Notes: generated from the sequence alone by a model not told the origin. Shown: positions 48,145 through 58,033, counted from the stretch's first letter. The stretch: DNA of 64,000 nt from Brachybacterium muris (GCF_016907455.1 NZ_JAFBCB010000001.1:3286001-3350000); one strand, 5' to 3'. Numbers and translations are program-made.

Positions 48145-49143
48145 TCACGCCTTCAGCCAGCGCTCCCACTTCTCCACGCGGTGCTCGGCCTCCACGAAGC
48201 GCACGGTGCCGGAGGTGGCGCGCATGACGATGGACTGGGTGTGCACGTAGTCCTTGTCGTAGCGGACGCCCTCGAGCAGGTCACCGTGTGTGATGCCGGT
48301 GGCGGCGAAGTAGCAGTTGTCGGTGGTGACCAGGTCGTTGGTGGTGAGCACGCGGTCCAGGTCGTGACCAGCGTCGATCGCGCGCTGCTTCTCCTCGTCG
48401 TCCTTGGGGGCCAGGCGGCCCTGGATCATGCCGCCGGTGGCCTTGATGGCGCAGGCGGCGACGATGCCCTCGGGGGTGCCGCCGGCGCCCAGCAGCATGT
48501 CCACGCCGGTGCCGCGGGCGGCAGCGATCGCCCCGGCCACGTCGCCGTCCATGATGAACTTGACGCGGGCTCCGGCGTCACGGATCTCCTTGACCAGGTT
48601 CTCGTGGCGGGGGCGCTCCAGCACGCACACGGTGATCTGCTCGACCGGCTTGCCCAGGGCCTTGGAGACCAGGTTGATGTTCTGCTTGACCGGCAGGCGC
48701 AGGTCCACGAAGTCGGCGGCCTCGGGGCCCACCACCATCTTGTCCATGTAGAACACGGCCGAGGGGTCGTACATGCTGCCGCGCTCGGCCACTGCGAACA
48801 CCGACAGGGCGTTGTCGTAGCCGAGGGCGGTCAGGCGGGTGCCGTCGATCGGGTCCACCGCGACGTCAACGTCGGGGCCGGTGCCGTCGCCCACCTTCTC
48901 GCCGTTGTACAGCATGGGCGCTTCGTCCTTCTCGCCCTCACCGATCACCACGGTGCCGTTCATGCGCACGGTGTCCATGAAGGACCGCATGGCGTCCACG
49001 GCGGCGCCGTCGGCCTTGTTCTTGTCGCCGGCGCCCACCCAGCGGCCACCGGCGATGGCGGCGGCCTCGGTGACGCGCACCAGTTCGAGGGCGAGGTTGC
49101 GGTCGGGGGCGGTCAGGTTCGCGGGGGATTCGCTGTTCACCAT
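48145..49143 (-). CDS. glpX: class II fructose-1,6-bisphosphatase
   Basis: A 332-residue GlpX enzyme, removing the 1-phosphate of fructose 1,6-bisphosphate in gluconeogenesis. Metal and phosphate motifs [11 protein letters not shown] and VDPIDGTRL, and the GGTPEGI loop are intact. Actinobacteria commonly use GlpX as the only FBPase. I start at the ATG of MVNSES because GGAG is well spaced before it; an ATG three codons upstream is possible. Confidence 0.93.
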   Translation of the reverse strand: MVNSESPANLTAPDRNLALELVRVTEAAAIAGGRWVGAGDKNKADGAAVDAMRSFMDTVRMNGTVVIGEGEKDEAPMLYNGEKVGDGTGPDVDVAVDPIDGTRLTALGYDNALSVFAVAERGSMYDPSAVFYMDKMVVGPEAADFVDLRLPVKQNINLVSKALGKPVEQITVCVLERPRHENLVKEIRDAGARVKFIMDGDVAGAIAAARGTGVDMLLGAGGTPEGIVAACAIKATGGMIQGRLAPKDDEEKQRAIDAGHDLDRVLTTNDLVTTDNCYFAATGITHGDLLEGVRYDKDYVHTQSIVMRATSGTVRFVEAEHRVEKWERWLKA

Positions 49144-49318
49144 GGTCTCCATCGTCGAGGTGGGGTCCGACGGGCGGGTGAGGGATCGTCGTGATCGCTC
49201 CGCCCGTCTGACGTGCGGATTCACTCTACCGCGAGGCCCCGACCGCCACAGGGGCCCAGGGACCCCGGGCCGGCCCGTCCACCGCGGCGTGCCTGCTCAG
49301 AACGGGCAGGCGCAGCCG

Positions 49319-50440
49319 TCATGACCTCCGAAGCCGCTGCGCGATCGCATCCATGGTCTCGCCGGCAGCGGCGAGGCCCCGACGGTTCAGGTGGCCGTGG
49401 GGCACGCCGCGGCGCAGCACCAGCTCCACGTCCGCCCCGGCCGCCTGCAGCTGCTCGACGTAGCGGGCCCCGGAGATGCGCAGGTCGTCGAACTCGCTGA
49501 TCTCCAGGTAGGTGGGCGGCAGCCCGGCGAGCTGCTCGCGGGTGGCCAGTGCCGGGAAGTCGTGCGCGGTGGCCTCGGCCAGCGGCCGTCCCAGGTAGTT
49601 CTCGCTCATCTCCCGGTACACCTCGGGGCTGAACCGCAGGGGCAGCGGGACGTGGGCGAGCGCCGCGGCTTCGTCCTCGGTGGGTTCTGGCAGCTCCCCG
49701 TGCAGCGCCGGGTAGATCGGCAGCGACTGGGCGATCGCGATGCCGTCGTGGGTGGCGCGCAGGGTGGCGGCCGCGGCGAGGTTGCCACCCGCACTGGCAC
49801 CGCCGACGCAGATGCGTTCCGGGTCGCCGCCCAGCTCACGGGCGTGCTCGACGGTCCACCGCAGTGCCGCCATCACGTCGTCCAGCGGCACGGGGGCGTG
49901 CACGCCGGTCTCCCCCTCGGGGTTCGCGGCGGGCTTCGCATCGGCCCAGGTGGCGGGCTCGTCGACGAGACGGTAGAAGACGGAGACGACGACGGCGTCG
50001 GCCCTGCCGGCGACGCCGCGGGCCACGTCGTGGGCCTCGGGCATGTCCAGGTCGCCGTGCATGAACGAGCCGCCGTGGATCCACACCAGCACGGGTCTCC
50101 CACCGTCCGGCACCAGGCCCTCGGGGGTGTAGATCCGCACCGGCACACGGCCGTGGGGGCCGGGCAGGTCGCGGTCCTCGATCATCAGGTCCCAGCTCTC
50201 GGCGGGGCCGTAGTCGGCGGTCCACTGCTCGAAGGTGCCGGCGGGGGCGTCGGCGAAGGAGTCGAGGTGCTGCACCAGCGGCAGCCGTTCGGCGATCTCG
50301 GGGCGGAACGCAGGGGTGGGCGACGGGACGGCGGGGGTGGGCGACGGGACGGCGGGGGCGGGCGACGGGAACGCGGGGGCGGGCGACGGGAACGCGGGGG
50401 CGGGCGCGGCGGGAGCAGGAAAGGCGGGGTCGATGGGCAT
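49319..50440 (-). CDS. alpha/beta hydrolase, HSL family
   Basis: A 373-residue esterase-type hydrolase: oxyanion motif IHGGSF, nucleophile in GASAGG, Asp in SEFDDLRISG, His in VPHGHLN. Unlike the hydrolase at 2886 the core is full length. The first 45 residues are Pro/Ala/Ser repeats encoded by a 21-bp minisatellite, so the N-terminus is probably a flexible tail. GAGAAT lies 6 bases before the ATG, a weak leaderless signal. Substrate unknown. Confidence 0.88.
   Translation of the reverse strand: MPIDPAFPAPAAPAPAFPSPAPAFPSPAPAVPSPTPAVPSPTPAFRPEIAERLPLVQHLDSFADAPAGTFEQWTADYGPAESWDLMIEDRDLPGPHGRVPVRIYTPEGLVPDGGRPVLVWIHGGSFMHGDLDMPEAHDVARGVAGRADAVVVSVFYRLVDEPATWADAKPAANPEGETGVHAPVPLDDVMAALRWTVEHARELGGDPERICVGGASAGGNLAAAATLRATHDGIAIAQSLPIYPALHGELPEPTEDEAAALAHVPLPLRFSPEVYREMSENYLGRPLAEATAHDFPALATREQLAGLPPTYLEISEFDDLRISGARYVEQLQAAGADVELVLRRGVPHGHLNRRGLAAAGETMDAIAQRLRRS
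50318..50401. repeat. 21-bp minisatellite, four units, in the hydrolase N-terminus
   Basis: Four tandem 21-base units beginning GGGCGACGGGA encode the repeating heptapeptide PSP(A/T)PA(F/V). Two subtypes occur, each twice. Confidence 0.85.
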
Positions 50441-50470
50441 GCGGCCATTCTCCCCCGCCCGTCTGTCGGA

Positions 50471-50980
50471 TCAACGCTGAGTGGCCTCGGGTGTCGTGCT
50501 CGCGGGCGTCGCCTCGAGTGCCGCATCAGCCGAACGCACTCGGGCCTGTGGCTGTGCCTGGGCCTGTGCTAGGCCGACAGCACCGCGCAGGGCGATGAAG
50601 AGGGCCACCAGACCGACGGCCAGCAGCATGTGGCCCAGACCCGCGATGCCGGGGATGGCCGCAGTGGTCTGGGTCGGGTCGGCCCCGTCGAGGGTCAGGA
50701 CCCCGCGCACCACCATCATCACGATCGTGATCACCAGGCCCACGTTGTAGGTCCAGTAGAAGACGGTGAAGGAACGTCGGCCGCTGACGTGCAGCATCGC
50801 CTCCAGCGCCAGTACCACCAGGAACATCAGCATGCCGAGCACCAGCAGGTGGGTGTGCAGGGTGCTGAGCTGGGAGGGCTCGCCCAGGTTGCCGGTGAGC
50901 TTCGTGTACTCCCGGTAGAACACGCCGGAAACGAGGCCGAGGACCATGTAGACGGCAGCGGTGTTGAGCAGGCGTTTCAT
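50471..50980 (-). CDS. DUF2871 family membrane protein
   Basis: A 169-residue protein with four membrane helices. The conserved start VYMVLGLVSGVFYREYTKL and the LSTLHTHLLVLGML segment with a His pair match DUF2871, a family of unknown function. A Gln/Ala-rich cytoplasmic tail follows. ATG set by TACGGT 6 bases upstream. Confidence 0.88.
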   Translation of the reverse strand: MKRLLNTAAVYMVLGLVSGVFYREYTKLTGNLGEPSQLSTLHTHLLVLGMLMFLVVLALEAMLHVSGRRSFTVFYWTYNVGLVITIVMMVVRGVLTLDGADPTQTTAAIPGIAGLGHMLLAVGLVALFIALRGAVGLAQAQAQPQARVRSADAALEATPASTTPEATQR

Positions 50981-50986
50981 GCTTCC

Positions 50987-50992
50987 ACCGTA
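50987..50992 (-). promoter_or_regulatory. leaderless -10 box TACGGT
   Basis: TACGGT, GGAAGC, then the ATG of the DUF2871 gene on the minus strand. Confidence 0.6.
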
Positions 50993-51209
50993 GGAACCGC
51001 GCGGGGCGCGAGGCATCCATCGAATGGTTGAGGTCGAGGCCGAGGGGGTGTGAGAGGGGGTGGGGGTGCGGGAGAGGTGCTGGACGCGAAAGCCCGCGGC
51101 ACCACAGGTTCGTGATGCCGCGGGCCAGCGCTCGGATCCCGGCCCGGCGTGATGCCACGGGCCGGCTGGGCCCCGAGCCTGCTGGGCCACGGGCCTTTGG
51201 GGACGCCGA

Positions 51210-51338
51210 TCAGATGATCGGGCGACCCTCCTTCTTGGCCTCGCGCATGTCGCGAATGAAGCCGCGGGCGATGGTCACCAGGATGCCCAGCACGATCACG
51301 GGCCACATCAGCACGTAGGCGGTCAGCAGAGCAGTCAT
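51210..51338 (-). CDS. 42-residue single-helix membrane protein, putative symporter small subunit
   Basis: The peptide has one membrane helix (LLTAYVLMWPVIVLGILVTI) and a basic cytoplasmic tail ending in KKEGRPII. GAGAGGA is 9 bases before the ATG, the same ribosome site used by the symporter gene 43 bp upstream. Small proteins of this shape accompany sodium:solute and sodium:neurotransmitter symporters in actinobacteria, so a partner role is likely. Confidence 0.75.
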   Translation of the reverse strand: MTALLTAYVLMWPVIVLGILVTIARGFIRDMREAKKEGRPII

Positions 51339-51380
51339 GAGCTTGTCCTCTCGGTAGGGACGGTCAGGGAGATGCGGGGG

Positions 51381-53084
51381 TCAGCGGGCGGCATCGGGGT
51401 TGTCGTCCCCGCGGGGCGCGGTAGCCCACGTGGGGGCAGTCCCGATAGCACCGGCGCTGCCCACGGCGCCGGTGCTGCCCACAGCGCCGGCATCGTCCGA
51501 GCTCGAAGCGGCAGCGGCGACCGGGTCCTCGGGGTCGAAGTCGCCGGTGACGTGGCGGATGGTGTCGAAGTCGAAGTCCTGCTTCGAGCGGAACGACAGC
51601 AGGTAGCACACCAGGAACGACACGGCGTAGGCCACCAGCGAACCGGCCAGCACCTCGTAGTCGCGCAGGAACCCGAAGCCCAGCGGGATCATCACCACGG
51701 TGGCGAGGGCGCCCACGATCACGGCGACGTTCCTGCCGAAGAACCCGAAGGCCATGATGCCCAGCACCACGCCCACACCGATGATCGACAGGGCCTCGAC
51801 GATCACGGCCCAGGCGCCGGTGATCGGGATCCACTGGAAGCGCACCGGCAGGAACACGGCCAGCGCCGCCAGCACGCCCAGGGTGAAGCCCAGGTTGGTG
51901 ACCTTCTTCCAGTAGAAGGAGGCGATCACCGGGAACACCAGGCATCCCCACAGGGCACCCACGAACACCAGCAGGTTCAGGATGTTGAACTGCGCGGTGG
52001 CGAAGAACAGCGCCGCACCGGTGGCCACGATCATGGTGATCCGGCCGATCAGCAGCATCAGCTTCGGCTTCGCGTTGTCGCGGCCCACGGACTGGCCGTA
52101 CACGTCGGCCATCACGATGGAGCTCAGGGCCGAGAGGTCGGAATCAGCGGTGGAGGACAGCGAGCCGATGATCATCAGGAATGCCAGGCCCACCAGGATC
52201 AGCGGCAGGTAGGTGCCGGCCATCTGGGGCAGCAGGTTGTTGACGTCGCCGTCCATCGGGGTGATGCCCAGGTACAGGGCCATCACGCCCACCATGCCGA
52301 TGCCGATCACGGTGCCGCCGTAGCCGACCGTGGCGGTGATGAAGGTGGGCTTGATCAGGTCCTCACGCACGGCGAACAGGCGCTGGGCGATGGTCTGGTT
52401 GCCGATCGCGTAGGCCAGCACAGCGGCGATGTACGGGGCGCCCTGGTTCATGAACGCGTCGGAGGAGAAGAAGCTCTGCTGCTGGGCGGTGACGTTGCCG
52501 ACGGCGACCCCGTCGGCGAACATCGAGGGCCCGCCGGCGGCGAAGAAGATCACCGGGATCACGATCACGGTGGCGCCGAGCATCGCCATGACCTGCGCGA
52601 AGTCGGTGAGCACGGAGGCGCGGAAACCGGACCACAGGGTGTACAGCAGCACACCGCCGGCCACGATCAGGATGCCGGCGCCGAAGCTCAGCGGGGACAG
52701 CATCGCGATGATGGCACCACCGGCGATGAAGTTGGAGGTCAGCGAGATGACCGAGCCCAGCACGTTGGAGCCGGCCAGCATCAGCTGCGAGGAGCGGCCG
52801 TGGCGGGCGTACATCACCTCGGCCAGGGTGTGGGCCTTGGGGGCGACCTTCCGGATGCGTCGACCGAAGGGGTAGATGAACAGGATCATCAGCGCACCCC
52901 ACAGCCCGTAGTGGATGGGGCCGGAGACGCCGTAGGTGTAGCCGGCGGTCACCGAGGCGTACATCGAGGACGCCCAGATCCAGGTGGCGGTCATCGACGC
53001 GGCCGAGACGCCGAAGCCGATCCGGTTGCCGGCGGTCATGTAGCCGTCGGCGTTCTCCTTGCGTCGGCTGATCGCCACCGACAT
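51381..53084 (-). CDS. sodium:solute symporter (SSS) family transporter, body, preceded by an in-frame TGA
   Basis: A 567-residue membrane protein with about twelve hydrophobic segments. The stretch ENADGYMTAGNRIGFGVSA, then ASMTATWIWASSMYA and the GPIHYGLWGALMILF helix place it in the SSS group near Dur3-type urea transporters; substrate is not certain. It lacks the first helix, which is encoded in the same frame immediately upstream but cut off by TGA. The ATG directly follows that TGA and has no ribosome site of its own. The C-terminal tail has a Gly/Ala/Val repeat. Either a nonsense mutant, a reinitiated gene, or a read-through case. Confidence 0.85.
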   Translation of the reverse strand: MSVAISRRKENADGYMTAGNRIGFGVSAASMTATWIWASSMYASVTAGYTYGVSGPIHYGLWGALMILFIYPFGRRIRKVAPKAHTLAEVMYARHGRSSQLMLAGSNVLGSVISLTSNFIAGGAIIAMLSPLSFGAGILIVAGGVLLYTLWSGFRASVLTDFAQVMAMLGATVIVIPVIFFAAGGPSMFADGVAVGNVTAQQQSFFSSDAFMNQGAPYIAAVLAYAIGNQTIAQRLFAVREDLIKPTFITATVGYGGTVIGIGMVGVMALYLGITPMDGDVNNLLPQMAGTYLPLILVGLAFLMIIGSLSSTADSDLSALSSIVMADVYGQSVGRDNAKPKLMLLIGRITMIVATGAALFFATAQFNILNLLVFVGALWGCLVFPVIASFYWKKVTNLGFTLGVLAALAVFLPVRFQWIPITGAWAVIVEALSIIGVGVVLGIMAFGFFGRNVAVIVGALATVVMIPLGFGFLRDYEVLAGSLVAYAVSFLVCYLLSFRSKQDFDFDTIRHVTGDFDPEDPVAAAASSSDDAGAVGSTGAVGSAGAIGTAPTWATAPRGDDNPDAAR

Positions 53085-53174
53085 TCACATGGTGCCGCCG
53101 TAGAACAGCAGCAGCAGGAGCAGCACTCCGATGGTTCCTAGCTGGGCGATCTCCCCGTTGGGCGTCGACGGCAC
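53085..53174 (-). CDS. first membrane segment of the symporter, ended by in-frame TGA
   Basis: Twenty-nine codons from a GTG behind GAGAGGA encode a short polar start and a helix (IGVLLLLLLFYGG), ending Thr-Met-TGA. The next codon is the ATG of the symporter body in the same frame. The segment is what SSS proteins normally have as helix 1, and a TGG codon at the TGA position would join the two into 597 residues. Confidence 0.65.
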   Translation of the reverse strand: MPSTPNGEIAQLGTIGVLLLLLLFYGGTM

Positions 53175-53883
53175 AGTGAATCCTCTCGTCGGCGTTCGTT
53201 CGGTCGTTCAAGCACGCAGGTCTTCTGCAGCCGACGGGCGCGCAGCGGTCCCCGGGCGCGGTGCGGCCTCGCGGTGTCCGTACATCGGGGTCCGCAGGTC
53301 CATCGCGCTCGAGCACAGGGGATCTCCACCACGTGCCGTTCGGCGTTCGTAGCCCGTCACCGGTGCCGTACGACGTCGACCCGAGCTGCGCATCGCGCTC
53401 GCTCCGAGGACGTGAACCACGACGGCGACGGCGGGACCAAGGTCTCTGGTGTGACCTTTTCCTGCACGTCAGAGCCGCGTTCGGGGCCTCGTCGATGGAG
53501 GCATACTCCGCGTGGCTTGGCCAGCGAGCAGGTCACTGATCGGTAACACCTGCTGGCAGGAGCCTGAAAGAAGACTGGTGGCAACATGTGGCAACCAGAC
53601 AGGCTGGGGGGCAGGCCGCGGTGTATGCGGCGGGATCACACCCCTTCCCCCCCGCACCGACCCCTCCCTCGCCCCTCCCCGCCCGGAGCCGGTGGCGCCT
53701 CTCACGCCACACCTCCTGGCAGGTCGACGATCACACCTCCTGACAGTTCAAGGTTCCTCCCCAACAGCAGGTTCTCCACCGGCTTTTCCACATTTGTTTC
53801 CACATTCTGGGGACCACCCACGAGTTATCCCCATTTCATCGAACCTGCTTTCGATTGTCAGTGCCGGGTCGGAGAATGAACAC
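53175..53883. other. 709-bp intergenic region between symporter and DUF222 gene
   Basis: No gene is supported. It holds short direct repeats (CACACCTCCTGGCAG and CACACCTCCTGACAG near 53708 and 53732; TGGCAAC twice near 53580; TTTCCACATT twice near 53785-53806) and a TTATCCCCA at about 53824. The control region of two divergent genes must lie here, but I could not assign promoters with confidence. Confidence 0.5.
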
Positions 53884-55524
53884 ATGGAACCCCAGCTCCC
53901 GCCCGATGAGGACACCGCACCCGGTACCGGCCGGCCTGCGGGGGATGCTCTGTCGCTGGTATTGGAGCGCACTGCTGATCTGCCTCGCTCCGGCGCGGTG
54001 AGGAATGTCGTCGCAGAGGTAATGGTCCGCACCCTTGCTGCATTCACGGCAACCATTTCCGTGATGGACCCCGTCCCCGACACTGCTCCCGGCTCCTCCC
54101 AGGAGGCTCTGGCCGTCGTCGCGGGGATCGAACAACTACGCGCAGGGATCGCCGCACTGGACGCCTCATGGCAGGTCACCACGGAGAACCGCATCCGCGA
54201 GTCCGATGCTGCTCACGATGTGCGCGAGCAGGATCAGGGGCGCGCCGCCGCGCACGAGGTGGCCCTGGCTCGCCGTATCTCCCCCAGCTCGTCCTCCATG
54301 TCGCTGGCCTCCGCCCGGAGGCTGGTCGCTCAGATGCCGGCCACGTACCTGCAGCTGGCCGAGGGCCGCCTCCCGGAGCGAAACGTCCAGGCGATCACGC
54401 GTGCCCTGGACAATGCGCGCCCTGAGACCTGCGCTCTTATCGACCAGTGGGTCGAGGAGGACCCCACCCGCATGGACGGGCTCGGCACCCGTCGCACGAC
54501 GCAGCTGGTGCGGGAGATGGCTCAGGCGCTGGATCCGGGGGACTCCCGGGCCAGGGCTGAACGAGCCGCCCGGAAGCGGAACGTCACCATGGAACCTCTC
54601 GGGGACGGCATGGCGCGCATCTCCGCCACCCTTCGCGCGCTGGACGCCTCCGCTGTGATGAAGCACCTCCACGCGGGCGCGGAGGCTTCTCGCGCAGCGG
54701 GTGCTCGCGATTCGTTCGGCGCTCTGCAGGCAGATCACCTGGTCGCGAGCATCGTCGGTGGTCCGACGGAACTCGACCCGACACTTCCGGCACCCACAGC
54801 GAGCGCCCCCGGCGCCCGGCTCGATGTCGGTGTCGTGATCACCGACCGCGCCCTGCTGGGGTGCGCCGATGAGGCCGAGCACGCTCGGATCGAGGGCTAT
54901 GGGCCTGTGCCGGCGCACATCATCACCGATGCCCTCCTCGGTCGCCCTCCCGGCATGATCACGCCGAAGGCGCCCGAACGGGGCTGCGGCGAGCACACCG
55001 ATACGTCCGCGGCGGCAGTCTTCCGCCGCCTCTACTCGCACCCCGTCACCGGCGAGCTGGTGGCGATGGAATCACGTGCCCGCGCCTTCCCCGTCGGCCT
55101 GGCACGGATGATCCGCTGGCGGGACCAGACCTGCCGCACCCCCTGGTGCAACGCTCGAATCCGCCACCTCGACCACATCGCCCCCCACGCACGTGGCGGC
55201 GCCACCAGCTACGACAACGGTCAGGGGTTGTGCGCACGCTGCAACTACCTGAAGGAGCACGGACAGTGGTCGGTGCACCGGACCACCACGCCCTCGCCCG
55301 TCGCTTCCTCCCCCGTCGCCCCCTCCCCCGCGGACGACCCCACCGCGATCAGGTGGGCCAGCCCGCACGGAGCCCGCGGCATCTCACCGACCCCTCCATC
55401 AGAACCCCCTCCCCCGCCCCGGTCAGCACAGCTCGAACCACCACCGGGCCCGACACATGAACACGGAGCGACGAGCACCCCACCGACCCCGCCACGCCTG
55501 GAGTTCGACGACCCTCCGTTCTGA
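53884..55524 (+). CDS. DUF222/13E12-type protein with C-terminal HNH nuclease domain
   Basis: A 546-residue protein. A helical DUF222 region (about 20-330) precedes an HNH domain with CRTPWCNARIRHLDHI, GGATSYDNGQGLCARCNYLK and HGQW, including both zinc-binding Cys pairs and the catalytic His. A Pro/Ser/Thr-rich tail follows. The family is abundant in actinobacteria (13E12 repeats of mycobacteria); its role is unknown, and multiple copies per genome suggest mobility. GGAGAAT is 8 bases before the ATG. Confidence 0.88.
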   Translation: MEPQLPPDEDTAPGTGRPAGDALSLVLERTADLPRSGAVRNVVAEVMVRTLAAFTATISVMDPVPDTAPGSSQEALAVVAGIEQLRAGIAALDASWQVTTENRIRESDAAHDVREQDQGRAAAHEVALARRISPSSSSMSLASARRLVAQMPATYLQLAEGRLPERNVQAITRALDNARPETCALIDQWVEEDPTRMDGLGTRRTTQLVREMAQALDPGDSRARAERAARKRNVTMEPLGDGMARISATLRALDASAVMKHLHAGAEASRAAGARDSFGALQADHLVASIVGGPTELDPTLPAPTASAPGARLDVGVVITDRALLGCADEAEHARIEGYGPVPAHIITDALLGRPPGMITPKAPERGCGEHTDTSAAAVFRRLYSHPVTGELVAMESRARAFPVGLARMIRWRDQTCRTPWCNARIRHLDHIAPHARGGATSYDNGQGLCARCNYLKEHGQWSVHRTTTPSPVASSPVAPSPADDPTAIRWASPHGARGISPTPPSEPPPPPRSAQLEPPPGPTHEHGATSTPPTPPRLEFDDPPF

Positions 55525-55706
55525 TCTCACCACGCGCCCGGACACCGATCATGCCTGGACGAGGAACCGGGCTGGGGAGACAGGGCGGGGGCGGGGGCGG
55601 GGACCGCCGGACAGCCCGGTACGGACAGCAGCAGGCCGGCGTCGTACCAAATGACCTATCGGTATCAGCGGGACGGAGATGTCGAACCCCGTGCTCAGAG
55701 ATGTCC

Positions 55707-55712
55707 TAGAGT
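55707..55712 (+). promoter_or_regulatory. leaderless -10 box TAGAGT
   Basis: TAGAGT, 7 bases (ccgaagc), then the ATG of the ATP-grasp gene. Confidence 0.6.
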
Positions 55713-55719
55713 CCGAAGC

Positions 55720-56634
55720 ATGACCCGTATCGCCCTTGTCGTGACCGATCCCGAGTTCTACGCCGACGACCCCGATCCCGACACCCCTCTCATCCTCGAC
55801 TTCCTCCTCAACCAGGACGTGCCGGCCGAGATGGTCGTCTGGCACGACCCGGAGGTGGACTGGTCCGCCTACGACCTCGCCGTGCTGCGCAGTCCCTGGG
55901 ACTACCCACTGCGGCCGGCCGAGTTCGACCGCTGGCTGCAGCACGTCGCACCCCGCACCCGGGTCCTCAACGAACCGCACATGGTGCGCTGGAACATGGA
56001 CAAGCACTACCTCGATGACCTCGCCTCCGCCGGCATCACCGTGGTGCCCACCAGCTACCACCGCTCCCCCGGCTCTGCGGCCGAAGCCCTCACCCGCGCC
56101 GCACAGGAGGGCGTGACTGGCGGGGCCGACGGCCCCGCCCACGTGGTCGTCAAGCCCACCGTCGGCTCCCGCTCCCGACTGGCCGGCCTGTTCCGGGCCG
56201 ACGACCCGGGCGCTCAGCAGCTCGCCGAGGCGATCATCGCCGACGGTGCCGCAGCGATGATCCAGCCCGAGGTGCCGGAGCTGTCCGAGGGCCTGGAGAA
56301 GGCCGTGTACATGGTGGACGGCCAGTTCACCCACGCGATCGCCAAGGGCGCTCTGCTGGCCCGGGGCGGCGGCATGATCGGCGGCATCTACGGCGAGAAC
56401 GCCCAGGTGGTCGAGGTGACCGAGGAGGAGAAGGCGTTCGTGCGGCAGGTGCTCGAGGCCGTCATGAAGGTCAACGGCACCGAGATGCCGCTGTACGCCC
56501 GCATCGACATCGTGGACACTGCCCGGTACGGGAAGGTGCTGCTGGAGGCCGAGCTGATCGAGCCCCTGCTGAACCTGCACCATGCCCCCGGCGTGGAGCA
56601 TGTGTTCGCCGAGGCGATCCGCGCCCGCGCGTGA
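55720..56634 (+). CDS. ATP-grasp domain protein (RimK/DcsG-like ligase)
   Basis: A 304-residue ATP-dependent carboxylate-amine or -thiol ligase. The start (DPDPDTPLILDFL, WHDPEVDWSAYDLAVLRSPWDY) is diagnostic for the DcsG/glutathione-synthetase-like branch; ATP-binding residues lie in VVVKPTVGSRSR and the metal-site acids near YARIDIVD and EAELIEP. The family makes small peptides or modified amino acids, but the product is unknown here. No partner genes of a cycloserine-like pathway are nearby. The 295 bp after it contain only AGCAGCTCCG-type short repeats and the next ribosome site. Confidence 0.88.
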   Translation: MTRIALVVTDPEFYADDPDPDTPLILDFLLNQDVPAEMVVWHDPEVDWSAYDLAVLRSPWDYPLRPAEFDRWLQHVAPRTRVLNEPHMVRWNMDKHYLDDLASAGITVVPTSYHRSPGSAAEALTRAAQEGVTGGADGPAHVVVKPTVGSRSRLAGLFRADDPGAQQLAEAIIADGAAAMIQPEVPELSEGLEKAVYMVDGQFTHAIAKGALLARGGGMIGGIYGENAQVVEVTEEEKAFVRQVLEAVMKVNGTEMPLYARIDIVDTARYGKVLLEAELIEPLLNLHHAPGVEHVFAEAIRARA

Positions 56635-56929
56635 ACGGCACCGGGAGTACTGCACGCCCACGCGCGAGCAGCTCCGTGGGCGGCTCCGCGAGCAGCTCCG
56701 GAGCAGCTCCGGGGCGCCGAGGGCCCGCCTCTCGGCCATGTCGAGCCCCGGCATCCGCTCTGGCAACCTCCGGCATCCGCCCCCGAACCCCCAGGGGATA
56801 CGGGACACTCGCGATGGTGACGCAGGACACTCTGCCTGCTCGTCGATGGGGAGCTGAGCTGCTGCCCGGTCGGCGGGGCAGAGCACTTCCCAGAAGACAC
56901 GCCACCGCCCACGAGCGAAAGGACCCTCG

Positions 56930-58018
56930 ATGAGCGCCTCCGACGGAGCCAACTACGCCCCCGCGGCCATGCCCAAGCCGGTGGTGGGGCCCGGCGAGTT
57001 CGTGTTCGCCGCCATGCACCTGGACCACGGTCACATCGTCGGCATGACCGAGGGTCTGATCGGCGGCGGCGGCACCCTGAAGTGGGTGTACGACCCGCAA
57101 CCGGAGCGTGCTGCCGCCTTCGCCGAGAAGTTCCCGCAGGTCACAGTGGCCACCAGCGAGGAGCAGGTGCTCGAGGACCCCGAGATCCACATGGTGGCCG
57201 CCGCCGCGGTGCCCGCCGACCGCGCGCCCCTGGGGATCCGGGTGATGGAGGCCGGCAAGGACTACTTCACCGACAAGACCCCGCTGACCACCCTCGAGCA
57301 GCTGGCCGCCGCGCGCGAGGCCACCGCCCGCACCGGTCAGAAGTACGCCGTGTACTACTCCGAGCGGATCCACGTGGAGGCCGCGGTGCTGGCCGGCCAG
57401 CTGATCGACCGCGGCGCCATCGGCCGCGTCATCCAGGTGATGGGCATGGGTCCGCACCGACTCGGCGATCCGGCATCCCGCCCCGACTGGTTCTACGAGC
57501 GCGCCCGCTACGGCGGGATCCTCACCGACATCGGCTCCCACAACTTCGAGCAGATGCTCACCTTCACCGGGTCCGACGACGCCGAGATCCTCTCCAGCTC
57601 CATCGGAAACTTCGGGCACCCCGACCATCCCGAGCTGGACGACTTCGGCGACGCCCACATCGCACTGAGCTCCGGGGCCTCCGGGTACGTGCGGGTGGAC
57701 TGGTTCACGCCGGACGGTCTGCGCACCTGGGGCGACGGCCGCAGCTTCATCCTGGGCACCGAGGGCTACATCGAGCTGCGCAAGTACGTCGACATCACCA
57801 CCGACCACGGCCCCAACCAGGTGTTCCTGGTCAACGGCGAGGGCGAGCACCGCATCGAGGCCGCCGGCCAGGTGGGGTACCCGTTCTTCGGGGAACTGAT
57901 CCTAGACGTGCTGAACCGCACCGAGAACGCCATGACCCAGGAGCACGCCTTCAAGGCCGTCGAACTGGCTCTGAAGGCCCAGGAGCAGGCGCGGGTGCTG
58001 ACCGCACCGCAGGGCTGA
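56930..58018 (+). CDS. Gfo/Idh/MocA family oxidoreductase
   Basis: A 362-residue NAD(P)-dependent sugar or cyclitol dehydrogenase-like protein. Residues 1-140 form the Rossmann domain, with TDKTPLTT in place of the usual EKP catalytic-site motif, then the C-terminal alpha/beta domain with YGGILTDIGSHNFEQML carrying the active-site Asp and His. GAAAGGA precedes the ATG. Substrate unknown. Convergent with the acyl-CoA ligase gene. Confidence 0.9.
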   Translation: MSASDGANYAPAAMPKPVVGPGEFVFAAMHLDHGHIVGMTEGLIGGGGTLKWVYDPQPERAAAFAEKFPQVTVATSEEQVLEDPEIHMVAAAAVPADRAPLGIRVMEAGKDYFTDKTPLTTLEQLAAAREATARTGQKYAVYYSERIHVEAAVLAGQLIDRGAIGRVIQVMGMGPHRLGDPASRPDWFYERARYGGILTDIGSHNFEQMLTFTGSDDAEILSSSIGNFGHPDHPELDDFGDAHIALSSGASGYVRVDWFTPDGLRTWGDGRSFILGTEGYIELRKYVDITTDHGPNQVFLVNGEGEHRIEAAGQVGYPFFGELILDVLNRTENAMTQEHAFKAVELALKAQEQARVLTAPQG

Positions 58019-58033
58019 TCGGGCCCCCGCCCC

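Noticed and set aside
53884-55524. Homing endonuclease or intein
   Set aside because: The HNH domain is fused to DUF222 in its own gene and interrupts nothing.
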